Shown: piece by piece, positions 1-5,890 of the stretch | Layout: each line of letters opens with the position of its first letter | Position numbering within the stretch: position 1 is the stretch's first letter | DNA from: an uncultured Lachnospiraceae bacterium | Lineage (GTDB): Bacteria > Bacillota > Clostridia > Lachnospirales > Lachnospiraceae | NCBI GenBank assembly: GCA_934434905.1 | Contig: CAKSAI010000158.1 | Location: 1 to 7,312, forward strand | Direction of reading: 5' to 3' | DNA length: 7,312 nucleotides | Position numbers and translations under genes: made by a program | Notes under the pieces: model-generated | Told to the model about the DNA's origin: nothing | Database searches by the model: none | What the model saw: only the letters and a program-made list of their open reading frames with translations

Positions 1-1
1 G

Positions 2-778
2 ACAGAATACCGTTTTTCTACTGCAAAGCTGCATGAAGGCCGACGGTTTGCGGTTCTGGCAGACCTGCACGGATTCACCTATGGGAAGAACAACGAGAAG
101 CTGATCAGGGAGCTTTGCGCATTTCAGCCGGAAGCGATTCTGATTGCGGGAGATATGATCGTTTTCGGTGATGAAGAAAGCTATAAAAAAGCGTATGATC
201 TGTTCTGCCGGATTGCGAAGCTTGCGCCGGTCTATTATGGATTCGGCAATCATGAGAGCCGAGGGCTTGGGACAACCGATAAGGCTGTAGACAGAGCTTT
301 TGCAGAATACATGCGGCAAGTGAAGGAACTGGGTGTTATATTCCTTTGCAACGAGACAGTGCTATTAGCGCTTGGGGCGGATGAGATCGCTGTCAGCGGT
401 CTGGAGCTTGATCTTCGTTATTATGAGAAGCGAAAAGAGGTTCCCATGGAGAAGGATTATCTGAAGAACGTCCTGGGAGAGGCTGACCGTAAGCGTTTTC
501 AGATACTGCTTGCACATAATCCGACCTATAGTGAGGAATATGCCGCGTGGGGAGCAGATCTGACGCTCTGCGGCCATAATCATGGAGGATTGATACGCCT
601 GCCGGGACGGGGAAGCCTGTTCTCGCCACAGCTTACTTTTTTTCCGAAGTATGACGGGGGGCAGTATGAGATTGCGGGGAAGCAAGTGATCGTCAGCCGT
701 GGGCTGGGAACACATACTTTCCATATACGGATCTTCAACCGTGCAGAACTCGTTCTGGTACGGGCGGAATCCATGTAA
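2..778 (+). CDS. Calcineurin-like metallophosphoesterase, 5' end missing
   Basis: The reading frame is open from base 2 to the stop at 776-778, giving 258 visible residues; the true start lies upstream of the window. The metal-binding motifs of the calcineurin-like phosphoesterase fold appear in order (numbering visible residues): DLH at 21-23, GD at 50-51, GNHE at 82-85, AHNP at 171-174 and GHNHGG at 191-196. These supply the Asp, Asn and His ligands of a two-metal centre that hydrolyses phosphoester bonds. The motif spacing and the lead-in before DLH resemble the YkuE/YaeI-type membrane-associated phosphoesterases. Those usually begin with a membrane helix, which would fall in the missing part. 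The substrate is unknown. It ends 25 bases before scpA and is probably cotranscribed with it. The family call is firm; the subfamily and N-terminal anchor are inference. Confidence 0.93.
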   Translation, partial: TEYRFSTAKLHEGRRFAVLADLHGFTYGKNNEKLIRELCAFQPEAILIAGDMIVFGDEESYKKAYDLFCRIAKLAPVYYGFGNHESRGLGTTDKAVDRAFAEYMRQVKELGVIFLCNETVLLALGADEIAVSGLELDLRYYEKRKEVPMEKDYLKNVLGEADRKRFQILLAHNPTYSEEYAAWGADLTLCGHNHGGLIRLPGRGSLFSPQLTFFPKYDGGQYEIAGKQVIVSRGLGTHTFHIRIFNRAELVLVRAESM

Positions 779-791
779 CAAGTTACGTTAG

Positions 792-797
792 AAGGGG
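792..797 (+). promoter_or_regulatory. Ribosome binding site of scpA
   Basis: AAGGGG lies 6 bases before the ATG at 804, in the 25-base gap after the phosphoesterase stop codon. It supports the 804 start and independent translation initiation within a likely shared transcript. Confidence 0.6.
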
Positions 798-803
798 CAA
801 TTT

Positions 804-1550
804 ATGGAATTAAGTGTAAAGCTTCAGGTGTTTGAGGGGCCGTTGGACTTGCTGCTGCACCTGTTGGAAAAGAATAAAGTCAATATTTACGATATTCCCA
901 TTGTGGAGATCACCAACCAGTATATGGAATACATCGCCCAGATGCAGCATGAGGACTTAAATGTGATGAGTGAGTTCCTGGTGATGGCCGCCACACTTCT
1001 GGATATCAAGTCCCGTATGCTTCTCCCGCCGGAGGAGGAAGACGAGGAGGAAGAGGATCCCAGAGCAGAGCTGGTGCAGCGCCTGTTGGAATATAAGATG
1101 TACAAGTGTATTTCCCTGGAGCTGAAGGATCGGCAGATGGATGCTCAGAAGGTAATGTATAAGCTTCCCACTGTTCCGAAGGAAGTGCAGGAATATGAGG
1201 AACCGGTAGATATACAGGCGCTTCTTTCTGATGTGACATTGTCACGGCTGAATGATATCTTTAAGTCCATTATGAAGAAGCAGGTGGACAAGATTGACCC
1301 GGTGCGTTCCAAGTTCGGCAAGATTGAGAAGGAGGAGATCCCGCTGGAGGATAAGATGGCTTATGTGGAGGCCTATGCCGGTGTTCATGCGGCCTTCAGC
1401 TTCCGGTCACTTCTGCTGGCACAGCGCAGCAAGATGGAGATCATCGTAACCTTCCTGGCGATCCTGGAGCTGATGAAGGTGGGGAAGATCACCATTTCAC
1501 AGGAGTATATTTTTGACGATATCAAGATTGTTTCGCATATTGCGGCTTAA
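804..1550 (+). CDS. scpA: Segregation and condensation protein A (kleisin)
   Basis: ScpA is the kleisin subunit of bacterial SMC-ScpAB. It bridges the SMC heads and binds a ScpB dimer, acting on the nucleoid in chromosome compaction and segregation. The 248-residue length is normal for the family. The signature FEGPLDLLLHL is at residues 10-20, followed by helices that contact SMC. A strongly acidic run follows PP at about 75-86 (mostly Glu and Asp), and after it come ELVQRLLEYKMYK-type residues (89-101). The C-terminal winged helix covers roughly 180-245 and ends in a TISQEYIFDDI stretch. The start is set by AAGGGG 6 bases upstream and by alignment of the family N-terminus. It sits between a phosphoesterase gene and scpB, the usual partner, with only 14 bases before scpB. 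Confidence 0.97.
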   Translation: MELSVKLQVFEGPLDLLLHLLEKNKVNIYDIPIVEITNQYMEYIAQMQHEDLNVMSEFLVMAATLLDIKSRMLLPPEEEDEEEEDPRAELVQRLLEYKMYKCISLELKDRQMDAQKVMYKLPTVPKEVQEYEEPVDIQALLSDVTLSRLNDIFKSIMKKQVDKIDPVRSKFGKIEKEEIPLEDKMAYVEAYAGVHAAFSFRSLLLAQRSKMEIIVTFLAILELMKVGKITISQEYIFDDIKIVSHIAA

Positions 1551-1551
1551 C

Positions 1552-1558
1552 GGAGGAG
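1552..1558 (+). promoter_or_regulatory. Ribosome binding site deciding the TTG start of scpB
   Basis: GGAGGAG sits directly after the scpA stop codon and 6 bases before a TTG at 1565. No ATG or GTG in the scpB frame is closer; the first in-frame ATG is at codon 17. This strong site fixes the non-standard start. Confidence 0.75.
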
Positions 1559-1564
1559 AATACA

Positions 1565-2134
1565 TTGGAAAAAAAGAACTATGAGGCGGCCATTGAGGCG
1601 ATACTTTTTGCTATGGGGAATTCCGTAGAAGCGGGGAAGCTGGCGGAAGCCCTGGAAATCACAAAGGAAGAAGTGTGCCAGTTGGTGCGAAATATGATGA
1701 AACGATATGAGCGGGAGGATCGCGGCATACGCATTATGGAGCTGGAGGATTCCTTTCAACTGTGTACCAAGCCGGAGCTCTACGACTATCTGATCCGGAT
1801 CGCCAAACAGCCCAAACGCTATGTACTGACGGATGTAGTTCTGGAGACACTGTCCATTATTGCATATAAGCAGCCGGTAACCAAGGTAGAGATCGAGAAG
1901 ATCCGTGGTGTTTCCTGCGACCACGCAGTGAACAAGCTGCTGGAGTATGGGCTTGTCTGCGAGCTGGGGCGGCTGGATGCCCCCGGACGGCCGCTGCTGT
2001 TTGGGACTACCGAAGAATTCTTAAGGAGCTTCGGCGTACAGTCGGTGGACGAACTGCCTGTGCTGGATCAGGAACAGTTGGAGGAGTTTAAGCAGCAGGC
2101 GGAAGAGGAAATGCAGTTGAAGCTGGATGTGTAG
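1565..2134 (+). CDS. scpB: Segregation and condensation protein B
   Basis: ScpB forms a dimer of tandem winged-helix domains that binds the middle of ScpA and regulates the SMC complex on the chromosome. The 189-residue length fits the family. The first winged helix covers about residues 5-80 (EAILFAMG at 11-18). The second covers about 85-155 and holds the best signature: SIIAYKQPVT at 97-106, EIEKIRGV at 109-116 and the LGRLDAPGRPLLFGTTEEFL loop at 134-153. The tail from about 160 is Gln/Glu-rich and probably helical. Translation starts at TTG: the GGAGGAG site 6 bases upstream fits it, and using the ATG at codon 17 would remove the first conserved helix. It follows scpA by 14 bases, so the two are very likely co-translated from one transcript. 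Confidence 0.97.
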   Translation: MEKKNYEAAIEAILFAMGNSVEAGKLAEALEITKEEVCQLVRNMMKRYEREDRGIRIMELEDSFQLCTKPELYDYLIRIAKQPKRYVLTDVVLETLSIIAYKQPVTKVEIEKIRGVSCDHAVNKLLEYGLVCELGRLDAPGRPLLFGTTEEFLRSFGVQSVDELPVLDQEQLEEFKQQAEEEMQLKLDV

Positions 2135-2146
2135 GGAACTTTTTAA

Positions 2147-2245
2147 CAGATTATTAATACATATGCATTCCTGTATCTTGCCAGCGATATGGCGAGCTTT
2201 GTGACGGGTGAGATTCTGTCTGTAGACGGTGCAGGCCGAAGCTAA
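2147..2245 (+). pseudogene. Remnant of a short-chain dehydrogenase C-terminus
   Basis: A 32-codon open stretch lies between TAA at 2144-2146 and TAA at 2243-2245. It reads in part YLASDMASFVTGEILSVDG (2174-2230). This matches the C-terminal strand and tail of classical short-chain dehydrogenases of the FabG type, where an (F/Y)LASD...(A/S)xxxTGxxLxVDGG pattern precedes the end of the protein. The segment has no start codon with a ribosome site, no Rossmann GxxxGxG motif and no Ser-Tyr-Lys catalytic residues, because scpB ends only 12 bases before it. It therefore looks like the last 28 or so codons of a gene whose body was deleted. The match is by eye against remembered family patterns; a chance resemblance over about 20 residues is unlikely but not excluded. 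Confidence 0.7.
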
Positions 2246-2260
2246 CCAAACGGAAATTAC

Positions 2261-2290
2261 GTGTTTATGTATGCTGTGTTTGATAAACAC
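2261..2290 (+). repeat. Inverted repeat upstream of the carboxypeptidase gene
   Basis: GTGTTTAT (2261-2268) and ATAAACAC (2283-2290) are perfect 8-base inverted repeats separated by 14 bases. The stem is AT-rich and is not followed by a run of T, so it is a poor intrinsic terminator. It ends one base before a TATAAT box and could be an operator or a chance palindrome. Confidence 0.4.
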
Positions 2291-2291
2291 A

Positions 2292-2297
2292 TATAAT
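2292..2297 (+). promoter_or_regulatory. Possible -10 box for the carboxypeptidase gene
   Basis: A perfect TATAAT stands 24 bases before the GTG start at 2321. No convincing -35 hexamer lies 16-18 bases upstream; the TTGATA at 2280-2285 is far too close (6 bases). The call rests on the hexamer alone. Confidence 0.4.
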
Positions 2298-2320
2298 TTA
2301 AAGAAAGTATTTTTGGATGT

Positions 2321-3547
2321 GTGCCAGTGAAGAAAAAAACAGGTTTCCTATTTTTTGCATTATTCGTGATCCTTATTTTGCCGCTATGCATGCAAGTGAA
2401 AGCGGCTGTCTTAAAGGAACCGCCCACATCCGCAGAACCGGATTTTAAGCTCTATGCCAGGTCTGCCGTCCTCATGGACGCTGACTCCGGCCGGGTACTC
2501 TATGAGAAAGACGGATCTGTTCATATGCCGAATGCAAGTACCACCAAGATCATGACCTGCATCCTTGCAATCGAGAGCGGAAGGCTTGACGAAACTGTGA
2601 CCGCCAGCGCCTATGCCGCTTCCCAGCCCAAGGTGCATCTTGGTATGAACGGCGGCGAACAGTTCCGTCTTTTGGATCTTCTGTATTCCCTCATGCTGGA
2701 ATCTCACAATGATTCTGCCGCAGCCATTGCGGAACATATCGGCGGAAGCATCGAAGGCTTTGCAGACATGATGAATGATAAGGCAAAGGATATCGGCTGC
2801 ACGGACACCTACTTCATCACTCCAAATGGCCTGGATGCGAAAAACAGCGGCGGTGTTCACGGGACCACGGCTTGTGATCTGGCTCTGATGATGAGCTATT
2901 GTCTGAAAAATGAAACCTTTCTTACAATCACACAAACTGCCAACTATTCCTTTGCAAACCTTGCCGGGACGAAACAGTATTCCTGTTATAATCACAATGC
3001 TTTTCTTACTATGATGGACGGCGCACTTAGCGGAAAGACCGGATTTACCGGAAATGCAGGTTATTGTTACGTGGGAGCGCTGCGCCGTGACAACCGTACC
3101 TTCGTAGTGGCTCTTCTTGCCTGTGGCTGGCCCAATAATAAGAGCTATAAATGGTCGGACACCAAAGCATTAATGAACTACGCACTGAACAATTATCAAT
3201 ATCAGGAGGTGTTCCAGCACCAAAAGGCTCTTGCACCGATTCCGGTAGAAAATGCCCGCCCGGCGGACTGGAAGCTCCATCAGCCAGTCTATATCACACC
3301 AACGATCGAAGATGCCGAACTAAACATTCTGAAGAAAGAATCGGAACAGATAAATGTCCTCTATGATCTCCCGGATACACTGGCAGCTCCCCTCAAAGCC
3401 GAAACCCGGATCGGAACTGTAAGCTACTACTTGGGAGAGCAGTGTATCAAAGCATATCCCGTTATGATAAAAGAAAATATACAACGGCTGACAGCAGGCT
3501 GGTATTGCAGCTATGTATTGAGAATTTTTTTTATGATAAAAAATTAA
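2321..3547 (+). CDS. Secreted D-alanyl-D-alanine carboxypeptidase (peptidase S11)
   Basis: This penicillin-binding protein removes the terminal D-alanine from peptidoglycan pentapeptides outside the membrane, limiting cross-linking. The product has 408 residues. KKK at 4-6 and a hydrophobic stretch (about 8-22) form a Sec signal peptide, with likely cleavage after VKA at 26-28. The three active-site motifs are complete: STTK at 73-76 (nucleophile Ser73), SHN at 128-130 and KTG at 239-241. The C-terminal half (about 295-385) fits the small beta domain of the DacB/DacF type, and an aromatic, hydrophobic tail (391-408) probably serves as the membrane anchor. The start is GTG at 2321 or GTG at 2327; neither has a strong ribosome site. 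In Bacillus subtilis the sporulation gene dacB lies near scpAB, but dacB and dacF cannot be told apart here, so no symbol is given. Confidence 0.93.
   Translation: MPVKKKTGFLFFALFVILILPLCMQVKAAVLKEPPTSAEPDFKLYARSAVLMDADSGRVLYEKDGSVHMPNASTTKIMTCILAIESGRLDETVTASAYAASQPKVHLGMNGGEQFRLLDLLYSLMLESHNDSAAAIAEHIGGSIEGFADMMNDKAKDIGCTDTYFITPNGLDAKNSGGVHGTTACDLALMMSYCLKNETFLTITQTANYSFANLAGTKQYSCYNHNAFLTMMDGALSGKTGFTGNAGYCYVGALRRDNRTFVVALLACGWPNNKSYKWSDTKALMNYALNNYQYQEVFQHQKALAPIPVENARPADWKLHQPVYITPTIEDAELNILKKESEQINVLYDLPDTLAAPLKAETRIGTVSYYLGEQCIKAYPVMIKENIQRLTAGWYCSYVLRIFFMIKN
3523..3545 (+). repeat. AT-only inverted repeat at the end of the carboxypeptidase gene
   Basis: AATTTTTT (3523-3530) and AAAAAATT (3538-3545) can pair as a perfect 8-bp stem with a 7-base loop. 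The repeat overlaps the last codons and runs into the stop codon at 3545-3547. A stem without G-C pairs is too weak for a canonical terminator, and no T-run follows it. No other terminator is visible before the next promoter. Confidence 0.3.
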
Positions 3548-3565
3548 CAATTTGCTGGTTACCTA

Positions 3566-3594
3566 TTGCCTTACGCCTCCAAATGTACTATAAT
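3566..3594 (+). promoter_or_regulatory. Sigma-A type promoter of the decarboxylase operon
   Basis: TTGCCT at 3566-3571 and a perfect TATAAT at 3589-3594 are separated by exactly 17 bases, the optimum for the housekeeping sigma factor. Transcription would begin near 3601, leaving a leader of about 40 bases before the ATG at 3641. The leader is AT-rich and too short for a riboswitch. The promoter separates the decarboxylase genes from the carboxypeptidase gene upstream. Confidence 0.7.
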
Positions 3595-3628
3595 GCTACT
3601 TGGTGAAAATTGTTTTAAATTTATATAT

Positions 3629-3635
3629 GGAGGTT
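3629..3635 (+). promoter_or_regulatory. Ribosome binding site of the carboxyltransferase gene
   Basis: GGAGGTT lies 5 bases before the ATG at 3641 and is a strong Shine-Dalgarno match. It fixes the start of the first gene of the operon. Confidence 0.7.
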
Positions 3636-3640
3636 AAACT

Positions 3641-5074
3641 ATGAGTAATACTACTGATACTTTGGCCAGACAAAGGCTGCTTCGCCTGCTGGACGAAAAG
3701 AGCTTTATGGAAATCGGCTCTCAGGTGACAGCGAGAAGCACAGACTTTAATCTTGGCCAGACAGACACCCCTTCGGACGGTGTGATCACCGGCTACGGAC
3801 TGATCGACGGAAACCTGGTGTATGTATACAGCCAGGATGCGGCCGTATTGAACGGTACCGTAGGCGAGATGCACAGCAGGAAGATCACAGCCGTCTATGA
3901 TATGGCAATGAAGATGGGAGCTCCGGTCATCGGCTTTATCGACTGCGCAGGAATCCGCCTGCAGGAGTCCGTGGATGCCCTGGAGGCAATGGGCGCCATC
4001 TATGCCAGACAGACTATGGCCAGCGGTGTGATTCCGCAGATCTGCGCTGTGTTCGGCAGCTGCGGCGGCGGGCTTACCGTGATTCCGGCATTAAGTGATT
4101 TTACTTACATGGAGAAGAATGGGAAGCTGTTCGTGAATTCTCCCAATGCCATACCCGGGAATACGAAGGAGAAGTGTGATACCTCCAGCGCAGAATATCA
4201 GAGCAGCAACAGCGGCGTCGTTGACGCTGTCGGCACAGAGGATGAGATTATCAGCCGGATCCGTGAGCTTGTCTGCCTTCTTCCTCAGAACAACCTGGAG
4301 GGCGGCTGTGCATGTGAATGCAATGACGATCTGAACCGCGTCTGCGAAGGCATTGCGGGAATGAAGGGTGATACCCGTCTGCTGCTTGCCTCTATTTCCG
4401 ATGAGAATGTATTTGTGGAGACCAAGAAGGATTATGCGCCGGATATGGTGACCGGCTTCATCAAGCTCAATGGCATGACCGTGGGTGCTGTGGCCAACTG
4501 CACCGAGCACTACGATGAGGAGGGCAACAAGACCGCAGAATATGAAGCTGCATTGACCGCAGGCGGCTGCAATAACGCGGCGGAGTTTGTAAGCTTCTGC
4601 GATGCCTTTGAGATTCCGGTGCTGACCCTGACCAACACAGAAGGACTGAAAGCCACCATGTGCTCTGAGAAGGGACTTGCCCGCGCGATGGCACGGATGA
4701 CAAGAACCTTTGCAGACGCTACCGTACCGAAGGTGAACATCCTTATCGGCAACGCATACGGAAGCGCCTATGTCGTCATGAATTCCAAGTCCATCGGTGC
4801 AGACCTTGTCTATGCATGGGATACGGCCAAGGTCGGAATGATGGATGCGAAGCTGGCAGCCTCCATTATGTATGAGAAGGAGAGCGCAGACGTTATTGCC
4901 GAGAAGGCCAAGGAGTACGATGCGCTGCAGTCCAATGTTCTTACTGCTGCAAGAAGAGGCTATGTGGATCTTGTCATCGCACCGGAAAATACCCGGAAGT
5001 ATGCGGTTGCAGCCTTTGAGATGTTATATACCAAGAGAGTGGAAGAACCCATGAAAAAGCATGGAGCAAAATAA
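3641..5074 (+). CDS. Biotin-dependent acyl-CoA carboxyltransferase (MmdA/GcdA-like alpha subunit)
   Basis: This is the soluble alpha subunit. It should transfer a carboxyl group between a CoA thioester and the biotin on the carrier protein two genes downstream. Two crotonase-like halves are visible. The N-terminal half (about 8-215) has DGVITGYG (47-54), GEMHSRK (75-81), IRLQESVDAL (105-114), MASGVIPQI (126-134) and a glycine-rich loop GSCGGG (139-144). The C-terminal half (about 245-477) has VGAVAN (281-286), FCDAFEIPVLTL (319-330), ATVPKV (360-365), NAYGSAY (371-377), SIGADLVYAW (384-393) and an ending KRVEEPMKKHG typical of the family. At 477 residues it is shorter than the usual 510 or so of MmdA. 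Loops reading GGAR, CAGGA, VPGF and YGGAY in typical MmdA are changed here to CAGIR, CGGGL, TEGL and YGSAY. The substrate is therefore uncertain: methylmalonyl-CoA, glutaconyl-CoA or another acyl-CoA. Confidence 0.9.
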   Translation: MSNTTDTLARQRLLRLLDEKSFMEIGSQVTARSTDFNLGQTDTPSDGVITGYGLIDGNLVYVYSQDAAVLNGTVGEMHSRKITAVYDMAMKMGAPVIGFIDCAGIRLQESVDALEAMGAIYARQTMASGVIPQICAVFGSCGGGLTVIPALSDFTYMEKNGKLFVNSPNAIPGNTKEKCDTSSAEYQSSNSGVVDAVGTEDEIISRIRELVCLLPQNNLEGGCACECNDDLNRVCEGIAGMKGDTRLLLASISDENVFVETKKDYAPDMVTGFIKLNGMTVGAVANCTEHYDEEGNKTAEYEAALTAGGCNNAAEFVSFCDAFEIPVLTLTNTEGLKATMCSEKGLARAMARMTRTFADATVPKVNILIGNAYGSAYVVMNSKSIGADLVYAWDTAKVGMMDAKLAASIMYEKESADVIAEKAKEYDALQSNVLTAARRGYVDLVIAPENTRKYAVAAFEMLYTKRVEEPMKKHGAK

Positions 5075-5083
5075 AGGATGAGG
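5075..5083 (+). promoter_or_regulatory. Ribosome binding site favouring the second ATG of the OadG-like gene
   Basis: AGGATGAGG starts at the last base overlap-free position after the carboxyltransferase stop. Its AGGA core lies 8 bases before the ATG at 5087. The alternative in-frame ATG at 5078 overlaps this site and has only GGAG at 5063-5066, 11 bases upstream. Confidence 0.5.
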
Positions 5084-5086
5084 ATT

Positions 5087-5869
5087 ATGAGAAAAAGAAT
5101 AATAGCAGTGTTCTGTATCTGCATGTGCGTCCTTGGCCTGGCTGCATGCGGAACGGATCCCAAGTCTGTGGATTACAACGGAAAGACCTATGCGGAGCTG
5201 GAAGAGTATGCCAAGACCACATGGGAGGGGATCAAGTCCATGGACCTTAGCCAGATGGAGCCGATCGTAGCTGAGATCGACGCCATGTCGGAAGCGGAAC
5301 GGATCGCCCTGATGAAGGCAAACGAAGGCCTGGAGGAGAATTATCTCCTGATCAAGAGCTGGATCGCTGTCAGCAAAGAGGCTGGAACATACGTGGATAT
5401 CGATTCCTTCAGCGTCACAAAGACCGGGAAGACCACAACCACTGAGCTGCTTGTGAAGTTTGACAAACGGTCGGTCATGATGTCCATCGTTTATAAGAAC
5501 AGAGATATGTCGGTAGAGACCACAACGGTGGAGCTGGTGTACACCACCGGTGAGAAAATGCAGAAGGCTGCATTAAACACCGTTATGGGTATGGGAACCG
5601 TATTTGTCATGCTGATCATTATCTGCCTGATCATTTCCCTGTTCCGGTTCATCCCGGTTCTGGAGGATAAGCTGAAGAACCGCAAGGCGGATGGACAGGA
5701 GAAAGCGGCAGTAGGAACGCAGCCGACAGCGGCAGCAATTCCCGAGGCGGCAATCTCGGAAGCAGAGACAGACAATCTTGAATTAGTAGCAGTGATCGCG
5801 GCTGCCATTGCAGCAAGCACCGGACAGTCTACGGATGATTTCGTAGTACGTTCCATCAAACGAAGATAA
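5087..5869 (+). CDS. OadG-like sodium-pump subunit with lipoprotein ectodomain
   Basis: This is the small membrane subunit (OadG, or MmdD-type delta) that assembles a decarboxylase sodium pump by linking the soluble carboxyltransferase to the membrane beta subunit. From the ATG at 5087 it has 260 residues; an in-frame ATG at 5078 would add three, but 5087 has the better-placed ribosome site. Residues 1-20 form a signal peptide ending in the lipobox LAAC, with Cys21 as the predicted lipidated residue. An external domain of about 140 residues follows (21-160), with helical and then strand-rich character. Next comes one membrane helix (about 165-187, the OadG-like GMGTVFVMLI start), a basic then Ala-rich linker, and the C-terminal motif LVAVIAAAIAAS...DDFVVRSIKRR (233-260) seen at the end of delta subunits. 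Classical subunits are near 80-120 residues and lack the ectodomain. Similar long forms probably exist in other Clostridia; the ectodomain's role is unknown. Confidence 0.87.
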   Translation: MRKRIIAVFCICMCVLGLAACGTDPKSVDYNGKTYAELEEYAKTTWEGIKSMDLSQMEPIVAEIDAMSEAERIALMKANEGLEENYLLIKSWIAVSKEAGTYVDIDSFSVTKTGKTTTTELLVKFDKRSVMMSIVYKNRDMSVETTTVELVYTTGEKMQKAALNTVMGMGTVFVMLIIICLIISLFRFIPVLEDKLKNRKADGQEKAAVGTQPTAAAIPEAAISEAETDNLELVAVIAAAIAASTGQSTDDFVVRSIKRR

Positions 5870-5877
5870 GATCATTT

Positions 5878-5884
5878 AGGAGGA
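5878..5884 (+). promoter_or_regulatory. Ribosome binding site of the biotin carrier gene
   Basis: AGGAGGA lies 6 bases before the ATG at 5891, inside the 21-base gap after the OadG-like gene. It is a strong match, consistent with high demand for the carrier subunit. Confidence 0.6.
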
Positions 5885-5890
5885 AGAATC

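Noticed and set aside
1033..1062. Purine-rich GAGGAGGAAGA run in scpA as a repeat or internal start site
   Set aside because: It simply encodes the acidic Glu/Asp linker common in ScpA proteins, and no downstream start with a new frame is supported.
2168..2181. The 14-base string TTCCTGTATCTTGC occurs here and at 6402-6415
   Set aside because: Both copies encode the same short peptide FLYLA in unrelated genes, and flanks do not match, so this is coincidence rather than a repeat element.
2381..2392. LPLC near the end of the carboxypeptidase signal peptide as a possible lipobox
   Set aside because: Leu precedes the Cys, where a lipobox needs Ala, Gly or Ser; the VKA site a few residues later is a better ordinary cleavage site.
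2411..2995. 194-codon antisense frame opposite the carboxypeptidase gene
   Set aside because: No recognisable motif, and it overlaps the STTK and SHN active-site regions of a certain gene on the other strand.
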